The notes: generated by a model not told the origin, from the letters alone. A stretch of 64,000 nt of DNA from Kolteria novifilia (GCA_007748055.1 CP036279.1:2542001-2606000), one strand, 5' to 3'. Positions 8,418-18,130 are shown, counted from the first letter of the stretch. Translations and numbers: made by a program.

Positions 8418-9502
8418 CGGCTGGTCCCCTCGGCCTTTTCCGCGAGTTCGACGGTCAGGAGCTTGTCGCCGCGCAGGAGGGTGATGGTGATCGGTTCGTC
8501 CTCCTCGAGCGAGCCGAGGACGGTTTGGAGATCGTTGAGGTCTTGAATGGTCCGATCGTTGACAAAGACGATTAGATCGTCGGCGCGAACGCCCGCCTGT
8601 TCCGCGACGGAGCCGGGGAGGACGCCGTCGACAAAGGGGGGCGTGCGGTCCAGGAGGTTCGGCAGAAGCTGGATACCGGCGGCCTTGAGGTCGTTTCGAG
8701 CGATGGTGGTATTGCGAGGACTGCCGGCCATGGGATCGGCGGTGGCGACGTCGATGGGGGCGGCGTTCTCGTCGCGCCGTTGCGACATCAAGGGCTGGGC
8801 GAAGGAGAAGAGGGTATCGCACGGGATCGCGTAGTGGACCCACGTCCGCGTCGCGGCCGACTGGACTTCCTTGCCGATCATGCCGAGCAGTCGCCCGCGC
8901 GGATCGGTGATCGCTCCGCCGGCGGCGCCCGGGTTGTTGGTCGTCGCGTCGAGGACGAGAACGCGTCCAGGGTAGCTAAACCGCTCGAAGCCCTGAAGGG
9001 CGCGGAGCTTGGCGACGGCGGCGATGACGCCGCGCTGCACGGTGGCGGCCTCGGCGCCGGCGGCGATGTTGAAACAGTTCGAGTACGCGAGGATCGGATC
9101 TCCCGCCCGCGTCCCGGAGGAGGCCCGAAGCTGCACGAAGGGAAGGTCCTCCGCCTCGACCTTCAGTAGCGCCAACTCCCGCGTCGAGTCGACACCGACG
9201 ATGCGCGCCTCGATACGTCGGCCATTGTCGAGCACGACGAGCGGCTTGGCGCTTTCGAGTAGTGGGTTGAGCACGGTGAGGATGAAGCCGTCGGCGGAGA
9301 CGAGGATGCCGCTGCCCTGCGACTCGATCCGCCCGAGGCCGCCGGCGCCGTAGAGCTTGACGACCGCGCGCAGCGTTTCGTGAACCCGGTCGGTGTCGGC
9401 GCTGAGCAGATCGGCGGAGCAGGGCAATGCCAAGAGCGGGACTGCCATCAGGGTGACGGCCCAGGCGACAGCGGTCGGGCGGGCTTGCTTACTTGACGTC
9501 AA
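8414..9502 (-). CDS. HtrA-like pseudoprotease with one PDZ domain
   Basis: A 362-residue exported protein. Starting from TTG 9502 gives a good signal peptide (Lys/Arg-containing head, hydrophobic core, cut near PCSA-DL), so I keep that start; it overlaps the upstream gene by 14 bases. Residues ~40-215 are an S1C trypsin-like domain whose triad is absent: the His site reads TVLNP (N79), the Asp site ELALLK (E109) and the Ser site NPGAAGGA (A194). A PDZ domain (~265-350) carries PFVDGVLPGSVAEQAGVRADDLI. The gene ends in an ATGA overlap with the next. It is probably a non-catalytic partner or adaptor of the active HtrA encoded first in the operon. Confidence 0.8.
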   Translation of the reverse strand: MTSSKQARPTAVAWAVTLMAVPLLALPCSADLLSADTDRVHETLRAVVKLYGAGGLGRIESQGSGILVSADGFILTVLNPLLESAKPLVVLDNGRRIEARIVGVDSTRELALLKVEAEDLPFVQLRASSGTRAGDPILAYSNCFNIAAGAEAATVQRGVIAAVAKLRALQGFERFSYPGRVLVLDATTNNPGAAGGAITDPRGRLLGMIGKEVQSAATRTWVHYAIPCDTLFSFAQPLMSQRRDENAAPIDVATADPMAGSPRNTTIARNDLKAAGIQLLPNLLDRTPPFVDGVLPGSVAEQAGVRADDLIVFVNDRTIQDLNDLQTVLGSLEEDEPITITLLRGDKLLTVELAEKAEGTSR

Positions 9503-11159
9503 ATGTCACCTCCTTGACGCGGAACTCGCCGAGGGGGCCGCTCGAAATTTCCAGACGCCAGTCGTGGGGGAAGAGCTTGCCCTCGAGGCTTCGGTAGTTG
9601 TCGAGGGAGACGCGCACCGGGGCGAGTTCCGGGTCGATCTCGCACTCGAATGCCCGCAGTAGTTGGGTGTGGCGATCAAAGTACCACGTGGTCACGATCC
9701 CCGCGTGGTCGGTGCGGATCGCCAGCCACCGCGCGCCATCGCCCGAGGGGTAGCCGCCGACGAACGTCGCATCCTCGAACCAGCGTTCGGGGTTGATGAG
9801 CAGCCCACGCCACTGATCGAGCGCCACCAACAGGCCGACGAGCCCGTCGCCGCGAACCGCGTCGCGACCATGTTCGATCGCGTCGCTCCGCTGTGGGGAG
9901 TCCCAAAGGGCCGCTTTGTCGTCGAGGAGCAGCTTGGCCTCGGCGAGCTTCTGATCGAGGAGCGTCAGCCGCCACGTCTTGGTGTCGTCGGGTCGGGCCA
10001 TCTTCTGTCGCAAGCCGGCGAGCAATCGTTCGCGTTGCAGGCGATTGAAGTATTCGTTGGCGAAGCCCGGTTTCTCCTCGATGAAGGGGCGGGCCTTCTC
10101 GGGAACGTCGGTCTTATCGGGAGCGATCTCGGGATGGCCGTCGGGGGTGGGCTTCTCCTTGGGAGCGATCATCTCCTCGAGTTGGCCGGGGCCGTGAACG
10201 CCGACGAGTCTGGGGTGGATCGTCTCCTTGCGATCGTCGCGGCGGTAGGTCAGCTCGACGGTCCAGCCGGAGGGGTAGATGCCCAGGACGTTTTTGAAGT
10301 CGTTGACGCTCGCGATGGCTCGGCCGCCGAAGCGAACGATCTCGTCCCCGACGTCGAGGCCTTGGCGGTAGGCGTCGGAGGAACTGAGGATGTTGTCGAC
10401 GACGACGCGGCCTTCGGCGTCGCTGGTGACGGTCGCCCCGAGGGTGGCGTGGTCGATGATGAGGCCGCCGCGCAAGTGGTCGAGGAAGTGTTTGATTTGA
10501 TTGATGGAGATCGCGAATCCGACGCCGACGCTGACGCGACCGCGCTTTTCGAACTGGCCCCGGCCGTTGATGCCGACGAGTTCTCCCGCGTCGTTGAAGA
10601 GGGGCCCGCCGCTATTGCCGGGATTGATCGCGGCGTCGGTCTGGATGCAGTCGGCGTACTCGAGCAGGGTGCCGGCGGGGTATTGGTAGCGTTGCAGCCC
10701 GCTGACGATGCCGGCGGTGACGGTCGGTTGGAAGTCGGTCGCGAGCAGGAAGGGATTGCCGACGGCGTAGACGGTCTCGCCCAGCCGGAGACGGTCGCTG
10801 TCGCCGATGGTGGCGACGGGAAAGTCGTCGGAGCCGAGGAGCTTGATCATCGCGACGTCGCCGACGGGGTCGATGCCGACAAGGACCGCGTCGTAGACCT
10901 TGCCGTCGGGGAGGCCGGCCTTCATCGCCATTCCACTGCCGCGGACGACGTGGAAGTTGGTCAGGACGTAGCCGTCGTTGGAGATCAGGACGCCTGAGCC
11001 GCCGCCGGCATCGTCCTTGCCGAAGACCGCGACCACCGCGGGCGTGATCCTCTTGATCATCGCGACCCGGCGGTTCTGTTCATCCAGGACGCTGGCGTCG
11101 GGTTTCGGCAGTGCTTGGGGCTCGGCTCCGAAGAGGCTCACGAGCAGGAGCAGGGACAT
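9489..11159 (-). CDS. HtrA/DegP-family serine protease (S1C) with PDZ domain
   Basis: A catalytically intact S1C protease: H70 in TNFHVV, D101 in GDVAMIKL and S183 in NPGNSGGPL (numbered from ATG 11159; a TTG lies one codon upstream). A short hydrophobic N-terminus suggests export to the periplasm. One PDZ domain spans ~235-320 (VVVDNILSSSDAYRQGL). The last ~220 residues are an unrecognised extension. It is the first gene of a translationally coupled operon with two paralogues that lack the triad. HtrA proteases degrade misfolded envelope proteins and respond to PDZ ligands. A repeat array occupies the upstream region, so no promoter could be placed. Confidence 0.85.
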   Translation of the reverse strand: MSLLLLVSLFGAEPQALPKPDASVLDEQNRRVAMIKRITPAVVAVFGKDDAGGGSGVLISNDGYVLTNFHVVRGSGMAMKAGLPDGKVYDAVLVGIDPVGDVAMIKLLGSDDFPVATIGDSDRLRLGETVYAVGNPFLLATDFQPTVTAGIVSGLQRYQYPAGTLLEYADCIQTDAAINPGNSGGPLFNDAGELVGINGRGQFEKRGRVSVGVGFAISINQIKHFLDHLRGGLIIDHATLGATVTSDAEGRVVVDNILSSSDAYRQGLDVGDEIVRFGGRAIASVNDFKNVLGIYPSGWTVELTYRRDDRKETIHPRLVGVHGPGQLEEMIAPKEKPTPDGHPEIAPDKTDVPEKARPFIEEKPGFANEYFNRLQRERLLAGLRQKMARPDDTKTWRLTLLDQKLAEAKLLLDDKAALWDSPQRSDAIEHGRDAVRGDGLVGLLVALDQWRGLLINPERWFEDATFVGGYPSGDGARWLAIRTDHAGIVTTWYFDRHTQLLRAFECEIDPELAPVRVSLDNYRSLEGKLFPHDWRLEISSGPLGEFRVKEVTFDVK

Positions 11160-11219
11160 CAAGGTTGGCGGTTCTCCGATGGGGGCTCAGTTGATTTCAT
11201 GACGCCGGGGTGTCAACTT

Positions 11220-12169
11220 CCCCTCTCCGCGTAGGAGTGAGCCTCGTGTTCCCCTCTCCCTGTGGGAGAGAGCCTTTTGTTCCCCTCTCCCTGTGGGAGA
11301 GAGCCTTTTGTTCCCCTCTCCCTGTGGGAGTGAGCCTTTTGTTCCCCTCTCCCTGTGGGAGAGGGGCTAGGGGTGAGGGGGCCTCTCTTTGACTATCACC
11401 CTTGTTTTGCCGAGTCGGAAACTCCCTCACCCGGCTCACTGCGTTCGCCGACCTCTCCCCAAGGAGAGGTAAGGAGAGTCCACGTCGAGCGTTCCGCTCT
11501 CCGCGTGGGAGTGAGCCTCATGTTCCCCTCTCCCCGTGGGAGAGAGCCTTTTGTTCCCCTCTCCCTGTGGGAGAGTGAGCCTCATGTTCCCCTCTCCCTG
11601 TGGGAGAGTGAGCCTCATGTTCCCCTCTCCCTGTGGGAGAGTGAGCCTCATGTTCCCCTCTCCCTGTGGGAGAGGGGCTAGGGGTGAGGGGGCCTCTCTT
11701 TGACTATCACCCTTGTTCTGCCGAGTCGGAAACTCCCTCACCCGGCTCACTGCGTTCGCCGACCTCTCCCCAAGGAGAGGTAAGGAGAGTCCACATCGAG
11801 CGTTCCGCTCTCCCCGTGGGAGTGAGCCTTTTGTTCCCCTCTCCCTGTGGGAGAGTGAGCCTCATGTTCCCCTCTCCCTGTGGGAGAGTGAGCCTCATGT
11901 TCCCCTCTCCCTGTGGGAGAGTGAGCCTCATGTTCCCCTCTCCCTGTGGGAGAGGGGCTAGGGGTGAGGGGGCCTCTCTTTGACTATCACCCTTGTTCTG
12001 CCGAGTCGGAAACTCCCTCACCCGGCTCACTGCGTTCGCCGACCTCTCCCCAAGGAGAGGTAAGGAGAGTCCACGTCGAGCGTTCCGCTCTCCGCGTGGG
12101 AGAGAGCCTTTTGTTCCCCTCTCCCTGTGGGAGAGTGAGCCTCATGTTCCCCTCTCCCTGTGGGAGAGG
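11220..12169. repeat. Two-level palindromic repeat array (GGGAGAGGGG family)
   Basis: The whole gene-free stretch between the HtrA and NPCBM genes is repeats. A ~31-33-bp unit with the self-complementary core CCTCTCCC-TGT-GGGAGAGG forms runs of about five, five, five and two copies. These are separated by three near-identical ~150-bp spacers (about 11362-11512, 11673-11818, 11953-12098) beginning GGGGCTAGGGGTGAGGGGGC and containing a second palindrome, CTCTCCCCAAGGAGAG. A related array lies after gyrA at 54862-55024. No promoter or gene is recognisable within it. Confidence 0.95.
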
Positions 12170-12233
12170 TCATAGGAACCAGGGCCACCCAAGTCAGGGG
12201 AACAGTCCATGCGAGAAAAGATCGGATTGCTGT

Positions 12234-13442
12234 TCACTTCATGATCCGGGCGTTGCCGAAGACGACGTAGTCACCGACGTCGAGACCGAGGCCGAAGTCG
12301 ACTTCCAACGTCATGCGCTGTTTGCCGGCGATCTCGACGGAGATGTTGACCGGCGCCTCGCCCGCTTTGATGCGCCACTCGCGAAGCTGACGACCGTCCA
12401 AGCCGACGCGGACCATCGCGTCTCCGAACGGGCCGGCACTCTCCTCGATCCCCAGGGCGGCCTCGAAGACGCGGTAGTCGCCGGTGACGTCGAATTCGAG
12501 CACGGTGCGTGAGTGAACCAGCAGTCCCTTGCCGAACGCTTGGCCGGCGACGCGGAGTGCCTCGCCGCGGGCATTCTGGTCACGATGCACCGGCCAGACG
12601 ACATCGAAGAAGGGTGTGTGCTGCACGACTGTCGGGTCGAGGTCGGAGAGAAAGCGAATGCGATCGCCGGAGAAGTCGAGTCTCACCGTCCGCTCGAGGG
12701 GAAGCTCGACCGCGACTTCGGGGGCGATGGCGAAATGAAGTCGCCCCTCCCGAAAGGTCAACTCGCGGACCCGCCAGTGATTGCCATCCCGATCACGCAA
12801 CGAAGCCTGCGACCGAACGTCAATCTCCGGTCCCTTTAAATAGACGGCATGCAGTCGCTCCTTGGGGACAGGGATCTCTTCCCCGTCGAGACTGAAGTGA
12901 AGGGCCTCCTCGTCGAGGGCGTTGACGCCTCCGGTGATCTCGTGGGAAACTCCTTCGCGGACGACGATCAAGGTATCGGCGTCGCGCTCGGCCAGGCCGC
13001 GACGTTGCCAGCGCGCGATCGCGTTGGTTCCTTCGCCAAAGAGCAGGGCGGCAATCAGTTCCCGCGGCACCCGAAGCGTCTGGCCGCTGGCGAGCGTGAT
13101 CGTCGCTTCCTGATCGGCGAGGGCGAAGCGGGTGGCGCGGAGCCGTGATCCATCGGCGAGGAGGATCGTCGTCGGCTTGGCGGACTCCGGCGGGTCCATG
13201 GGCTCGGACGCCGCCGCGATGTCGGCCCCGATACGGTCGAGCGAGAGCAGATCGTGGGCGGGGAGTTGCTCCCGTTTCTCCTTGGTTTCAATCTCCACGA
13301 CCTCGGCGTCGAGCCGGCGCAGTCGCCCCCGGAGAGAGCGTCCGTCGATGGTCGTGACTTGAACTTCGTCGGTGGGCGTCGAGGTTGTCGATTCGCTGGC
13401 GGGAGCCGCGAGCAGACAGGCAAGCGTGCAGAGTCTGAACAT
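12234..13442 (-). CDS. Exported NPCBM-domain protein
   Basis: A 402-residue protein with a signal peptide (MFRLCTLACLLAAPASE). The N-terminal half has beta-rich segments using repeated phrases such as TTIDGRSLRGRLRRLD and ILLADGSRLRATRFAL. The C-terminal ~150 residues match an NPCBM/NEW2-type carbohydrate-associated module: FGKGLLVHSRTVLEFDV, then YRVFEAALGIEE and AMVRVGLDGR. The start at 13442 leaves one base after the TAA of the preceding gene, making it the last gene of a four-gene operon. A role at the cell envelope or in glycan binding is inferred from the domain only. Confidence 0.75.
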   Translation of the reverse strand: MFRLCTLACLLAAPASESTTSTPTDEVQVTTIDGRSLRGRLRRLDAEVVEIETKEKREQLPAHDLLSLDRIGADIAAASEPMDPPESAKPTTILLADGSRLRATRFALADQEATITLASGQTLRVPRELIAALLFGEGTNAIARWQRRGLAERDADTLIVVREGVSHEITGGVNALDEEALHFSLDGEEIPVPKERLHAVYLKGPEIDVRSQASLRDRDGNHWRVRELTFREGRLHFAIAPEVAVELPLERTVRLDFSGDRIRFLSDLDPTVVQHTPFFDVVWPVHRDQNARGEALRVAGQAFGKGLLVHSRTVLEFDVTGDYRVFEAALGIEESAGPFGDAMVRVGLDGRQLREWRIKAGEAPVNISVEIAGKQRMTLEVDFGLGLDVGDYVVFGNARIMK

Positions 13443-13443
13443 G

Positions 13444-14475
13444 TTACGGGGCATCCTCCTCGCGCGCCAAGCGACGGAAATACTCTTCAATGGCGTCCCG
13501 GTAGTGTCCGGGATAGTCGCGCCCGAGTTCCTGCATGATTCGCTGCCGTTCCTTGTCGGGAAGGTTTCCCCAGGAGTCGCCTTCCTTGAAACGGCGTTCG
13601 TTGACCTTGCCTTCGCCACTGGCTCCGGCTCGCTGACTGTCTTGCATGGGCGTGCCGGACGGCGCGCCGCCAGCGCTCGAGGAACTTTGCTGCTGTTGCC
13701 GCTGCTTCTCGAGATCCTCGATCAAGTTGTCGAGGCGATCCAAGACATCCTTCTCGATCGCTTGCACGCGCTTGCCCGTTCGACCGAGGGCCAAGCGACG
13801 CTTGACGTCCCGCATGTCGTGGGCGATCCCGTCGAGTGACTTCGGTTCGAGGCGATCGACGTTGGCGAGCATCGACTGGGCCATCGCTCGGTAGCGCAGC
13901 GGAACGTCCTCGATCCTGTCGAGCTGCCCGAGATCGCGTTTGGCATGCTCGGTCCGGTGAAGATAGTAGAGGCAGATGCCGCGTTGGAAATGGAGGGCCG
14001 CGGGATCGACGACCTCCTTGGGCTCGAGCTTATCGAGCAAGGTCAGCGCTTCGTCCAAACGCTGACTTCGGACCAACTCCCGCCCAGCGAAGAGTTTCAG
14101 TTGCTGGCCGAGGAACGGATCGCCGTCGACGCTGGCGAGCATCGAAGGGAGCGGAGCCGCTTGTTTCTGGAGCAAGCCGTCGAGCCAGGTTGCGACCTCT
14201 TGGTCGGATTCGAGGACCGAATAGCCGATCGCGTCGAGGGTGGGAAGGCTCGAGGACCACAGGGGTTCGAGGATCTCGTCGGCCTGTTGGGGCGAGGGGA
14301 ACTTTTCGCGCAGGGCTTGCATCGTCTTCATTTGGGCCTCGGCACGGCTCATTGCCACCAGCGCCGGGGAATTGGTGTCGTTGTCGGGTTGCCTCTTCGC
14401 TGGTTCCGTGTCGTCGCCCAATGCGGGAAGGGCGATCCCCACCAACAGCACGAGGGAGGTTGTGTGTCTCTTCAC
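13444..14475 (-). CDS. Exported TPR-like helical protein
   Basis: A 343-residue protein with a signal peptide (MKRHTTSLVLLVGIALPALG) and helical repeats of TPR type around residues 130-220 (SQRLDEALTLLDKLEP, LHFQRGICLYYLHRTEHAKRDL). A Gln/Ser-rich linker (QQQQSSSSAGG) and a charged tail containing a DYPGHYRDAIEEYFRRLA segment follow. The start is GTG 14475, whose first base is also the last base of the upstream TAG (TAGTG), so the genes are translationally coupled. Probably an envelope assembly or scaffold component with its operon neighbours; no enzyme motif is seen. Confidence 0.65.
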   Translation of the reverse strand: MKRHTTSLVLLVGIALPALGDDTEPAKRQPDNDTNSPALVAMSRAEAQMKTMQALREKFPSPQQADEILEPLWSSSLPTLDAIGYSVLESDQEVATWLDGLLQKQAAPLPSMLASVDGDPFLGQQLKLFAGRELVRSQRLDEALTLLDKLEPKEVVDPAALHFQRGICLYYLHRTEHAKRDLGQLDRIEDVPLRYRAMAQSMLANVDRLEPKSLDGIAHDMRDVKRRLALGRTGKRVQAIEKDVLDRLDNLIEDLEKQRQQQQSSSSAGGAPSGTPMQDSQRAGASGEGKVNERRFKEGDSWGNLPDKERQRIMQELGRDYPGHYRDAIEEYFRRLAREEDAP

Positions 14476-15968
14476 TAGCGGGCTCCCGTCGCGATCTCGC
14501 GGCTGATCTTGCCGATACGTTCCTGACGTTCCGCGAGTTGCCGAACGGCGTCGACCATCTCTTCGCTGGTGGGTGGCTGTCCCTTGAGTTCCTCGCCGAT
14601 CCGAGACGTTCGCTTGTTGACGCGGTATTGGAGCGTGCGAAGCATCCGCAGTTCCGCCAAGCGATTGATCAGGGCGGCGTTGGGGCCTCCTTGGCCGGGA
14701 GCTTGCCCTTGTCCCGACTTCGACTCGCGGAGTTGTTCGAGCTCCTCCTTGACCGCGGCGAGCATGTCTTGCAGGGCTTCGAGCACCGACTCCTCGAGCG
14801 TCTGGGTGAAGGAACTGGCATCGCCCCGCGCCAGACGGGTGACAACGAGTTTGGCGTCGTTGCGCGCTTCCTGAACCGCCTCGGGCATGGCGAAGGCCGA
14901 TCCATCCTCCCGGAGGAGCATCAGGATCTGGTCGAGGCCGAGCACCACTTCCTGTTCGCGCTCGGAGAGGGCGATCGCTTTCTGCTCGCCGGTCTTGCTC
15001 TCCTTGACGGCGGCGTCCTTGTCGAGTTCGACCGTCTTTCGATTGAGGACTTGCTGCATGTCGATCAGTTTGTGCAGTCGTGACTCGAGCGAGGCGAGCA
15101 TCTCGGTTCGCTCTTCCTCCCGGAGCTGGCGAAGGATCTCCTCGATCTTGCGGATCGCTTCCTTCAGGTCGCGGATCGCTTTGTCTTGATCTTCCGAGGC
15201 GGGGCCGCGCTGTTGCTGTTGGAGATGATCTTGGGCATCCTTCATCGCCTCGCGGGCTTGTTCGAGGCTTTTTTGAGGCGACGCCTTGCCGTCCTGTTGC
15301 GGGCCGCTCGATCCTTGGGGGCTTCCCTGCTGAGGGGGCGAGTCGGGACTCTCGGAGGGAGCCGACTTCGAGTCCGAGGGAGCGTTTTCCCCAGAGGCTT
15401 CGGCCTCCTTCGCGAGTCGTTCGGCTTCCCGCTTGAGTTCGCCCTGTTTGTCGGCGAGTCGCGTGGGCGCGTCGCCGCGTTGGTCGCGTTCGGTGGCGGA
15501 GCGAATCTGACGCTGTTGGCCGATGAGCTTGCGGACGTCCTTGGCCAACCGTTCGAGTCGCTGCTTCTCTTCGCGGAGGAGTTTGAGGCGATCCTGGGAG
15601 ACTAAGAGCTCCAGCAGGGACGCCATGTCCTCTTGTAGGGCGCGTTGACGGTCGAGGGCCTTGCTGTACTGTTTTTCGTCGAGCGCCTTGGCGATGGCGT
15701 CGAACTCAAGGCCGATGAGATCCTTCTTCGACTTGGCGAACGCCTTCTTCAGGAGGGCGGAGCGTTCAGGATCGCCGTTGGCGAGGTGGTCGCCCATTCG
15801 CTCCAGAAGCGTTTCGAACTCCTCGAATCGCTCCGCGAGACGCGCTTGACGCTCAGCGAGGTCCTTCGGCTCACTCTGGGCGTTGGCGAACGACCCGAGC
15901 GAAAGGCATCCCATGCATGCGACCAACGCAAGCAAGCTTCGCAATGGCTTGTCCTTCTCTGCGGCCAA
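14475..15968 (-). CDS. Exported coiled-coil protein
   Basis: A 497-residue protein with an apparent signal peptide (LRSLLALVACMGCLSLGSFANA) followed almost entirely by charged heptad-rich helices broken by a Ser/Pro/Gly/Gln-rich linker at ~190-230. Long EER/LREEER and LERLAKDVRKL stretches predict coiled coils. The start is TTG 15968; no ATG upstream of the signal sequence is available. It lies 20 bases after the large membrane protein gene and overlaps the next gene by one base. No enzymatic motif; a periplasmic structural partner of the DUF4175-like membrane protein is the likeliest reading. Confidence 0.65.
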   Translation of the reverse strand: MAAEKDKPLRSLLALVACMGCLSLGSFANAQSEPKDLAERQARLAERFEEFETLLERMGDHLANGDPERSALLKKAFAKSKKDLIGLEFDAIAKALDEKQYSKALDRQRALQEDMASLLELLVSQDRLKLLREEKQRLERLAKDVRKLIGQQRQIRSATERDQRGDAPTRLADKQGELKREAERLAKEAEASGENAPSDSKSAPSESPDSPPQQGSPQGSSGPQQDGKASPQKSLEQAREAMKDAQDHLQQQQRGPASEDQDKAIRDLKEAIRKIEEILRQLREEERTEMLASLESRLHKLIDMQQVLNRKTVELDKDAAVKESKTGEQKAIALSEREQEVVLGLDQILMLLREDGSAFAMPEAVQEARNDAKLVVTRLARGDASSFTQTLEESVLEALQDMLAAVKEELEQLRESKSGQGQAPGQGGPNAALINRLAELRMLRTLQYRVNKRTSRIGEELKGQPPTSEEMVDAVRQLAERQERIGKISREIATGAR

Positions 15969-15988
15969 CCTCGAACCGACGAGTTCCT

Positions 15989-18130
15989 CTACCTTAACAG
16001 ATCGAGTACTCTTTTTTTCCTCTCTAGTCGCGTCTTTTCCGTCAGCTCCTCCTGGTCTTCGAGGATCTGTTTGAGCAAGGCGACGACTTCGTTGAAGCTT
16101 TCCATCTTCTCCATCGACTCGAGAATTGACCGCGCGGTCCTGATGAGTCGATCGAGATGCGCCTCGGCGACCTGGAGCGGTTCGGCGATATCGCCCTCGG
16201 GAGCGTCGCGCAGGCTGGCCAGGACGCTCTTACAGGCGGGGAAATCCTCTCCCGTCATCGCGTCGAGCGGGCGAATGATCCCGCTGGCGAGCCGCTGGCG
16301 CAGTGCGTCGGACTCGATGCGGTTGTTGTCGATCTCCAGCGCGATCTCGCGAAAGTCGCCGAGCACGCCGCCCACTTCATTCTCGCTCTTTCGCAGCCGA
16401 TGCAAAATTCGCTCCACGTGCAGGCGGCGCCGGGTCGGCGTCGCGCTCTGCTCGTCGTGGAGTGGTTCGAGGCCCTCGCGTGCTTCAACCAACTCGCGGA
16501 TGATCTGTTCAAATCGCTGCCGAAGGGCCAGTTCGCGTTGGGAGAGCAGCGAGAGGAGGTCCTCGGCGGTGACGACGCGAAACGGAAACGTCTCCGAAGT
16601 TCCGGTCTTGGGGCCGGTCAGCAAATCCCCGTCGGTCGCCTGGACGGAGAGGGAGAGGGTCTCGTTCGCGGAAAGATCGCGTTCGAGCAAATCGAAGACG
16701 CCGAGCACGCGAACTTTCCGGCTCAGGGGCTCGGCCATCGCGATGGGCACAAGCTCTTCCTCGGACGCAGACTCCTCGTTGGTCGGCTCGGAGGAAGCAC
16801 TTTCGGAGCGTCCACGGCGAACGCGAAACGCGAGATCGGCGATCCCATGATCATCTTTGACACTTAGTCGAATGGGAAGACGGGCCCGTGGCGTCACCGA
16901 AGTGCCGATCCCCTCGGGACTCGCTTGAACATAGGGGGCTTCGTCGGGAACCGAGATGATGTCGATCGGAAAGGTCTCTTCGGGACCGATGCCGTCGATG
17001 TCCTCGTAGGTGATTCGAAGCGCGAGCGACTGCTCGACGGGAAAGCGGACCGAGAAGGTTCGCTCGTCGAGTCGTTCGATCGGCATCTCCTCTTCGCCGA
17101 CGAGGCAGCGCATCGACTGAAGCGGCTTGTTGCAGCCGAGGGTAAGCGTCGCCTGGGTTCCGAACGGAAGTGGGATTTGGCCGCCAGTCAGCTCCGTTTC
17201 CCGCTCGCCGAGCCGAGTATGAGCGGGATAGTCGCTGTGAAGCGTGACCTTCTCAAGGACGGGAGCTTCCACGACGATCAACCGGAGATAGTCGGAGCTG
17301 TCGTCCCCGCCGCGAACCCAGAAAGTGATTGGTTCGAGTACGTCTTGAAAGACGTGGCGAAAGCGGTGCGAGCCGATCTTCGTCAGGTAGCTCGAGCCGC
17401 TGGTGCCGGACTCCCGCATCCAGAACTTCAGACGCACGCGTTCGGGGACGACGCCGTCGGGATCGGCGGCGAGGTTGAATTCGAAATCGCGTCCCTTGGC
17501 CACTTTGGCGGTCCCATCCTCGAAGTGGTCGAACAGCAGGTGTGTCGCGCGGGGATAGCGGATCGGTCGCAGTAGGGCGACGCGCTCGAACCACGTCGAT
17601 GCTGTCACCGGGAAGGTAGACACCAGTGTCAACGTGATCGCGAGGGCGGCAAGGAGCAAAAGCCCGTGCCGCCAAACGTTGCTGATACGGAGGATCCTTC
17701 GCATGGAAAACCCCTCGAGTCGCTCATTGGCCTGCATGGTGGCCTCGACGACGAAGGGATCGGAGAAGGGGTGCGGTCCATTGAGCAATTCGATGGCGGT
17801 CACGAGGCGATCGCCCAACTCCGGGAGTCGTCGCTCCAGGAGCATCGCGAGTTGCCGGTCATTCGGACGGGCGAGGAGCCGAGCGACGACGTAGCGGAAG
17901 GTCAGCCAGACGATGGCGCCGAGGCCGAACGCAAGCAGGACCACGCGCGTGGGGAGATCGGGTTCGAAGCCAAAGTCGACGACGAGGCTAAGCCAGCCAA
18001 CCAGCACGATCCCGAGAGCGGCCAGGGCGATGCCGTCGAAGGTGGCGACCGTCACCAGCCAGAAGCGAACGCGCCGCAGTGCGTAGCGGATGGCCCAGGG
18101 TAGCCCGCGTTGAAAGGATTCGCTCGTCAT
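15989..18130 (-). CDS. DUF4175-like membrane protein with large periplasmic domain
   Basis: A 713-residue protein. Membrane segments lie near residues 25-50, 62-95 and 155-178 (LLLLAALAITLTLV). A long soluble part follows with immunoglobulin-like beta segments (residues ~185-440) and a C-terminal coiled-coil region (LRQRFEQIIRELVEAREGL onwards). The arrangement resembles DUF4175/DUF4159-neighbourhood proteins of unknown function in Planctomycetota and Bacteroidota. It heads an operon with the coiled-coil, TPR-like and NPCBM genes. ATG 18130 has no competing upstream start. The MoxR ATPase and DUF58 genes often found near this family are not in the window. Confidence 0.6.
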   Translation of the reverse strand: MTSESFQRGLPWAIRYALRRVRFWLVTVATFDGIALAALGIVLVGWLSLVVDFGFEPDLPTRVVLLAFGLGAIVWLTFRYVVARLLARPNDRQLAMLLERRLPELGDRLVTAIELLNGPHPFSDPFVVEATMQANERLEGFSMRRILRISNVWRHGLLLLAALAITLTLVSTFPVTASTWFERVALLRPIRYPRATHLLFDHFEDGTAKVAKGRDFEFNLAADPDGVVPERVRLKFWMRESGTSGSSYLTKIGSHRFRHVFQDVLEPITFWVRGGDDSSDYLRLIVVEAPVLEKVTLHSDYPAHTRLGERETELTGGQIPLPFGTQATLTLGCNKPLQSMRCLVGEEEMPIERLDERTFSVRFPVEQSLALRITYEDIDGIGPEETFPIDIISVPDEAPYVQASPEGIGTSVTPRARLPIRLSVKDDHGIADLAFRVRRGRSESASSEPTNEESASEEELVPIAMAEPLSRKVRVLGVFDLLERDLSANETLSLSVQATDGDLLTGPKTGTSETFPFRVVTAEDLLSLLSQRELALRQRFEQIIRELVEAREGLEPLHDEQSATPTRRRLHVERILHRLRKSENEVGGVLGDFREIALEIDNNRIESDALRQRLASGIIRPLDAMTGEDFPACKSVLASLRDAPEGDIAEPLQVAEAHLDRLIRTARSILESMEKMESFNEVVALLKQILEDQEELTEKTRLERKKRVLDLLR

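Noticed and set aside
9663-10997. 444-codon frame antisense to the HtrA protease
   Set aside because: Low-complexity Val/Asp/Gly product; the minus strand has an intact protease triad.
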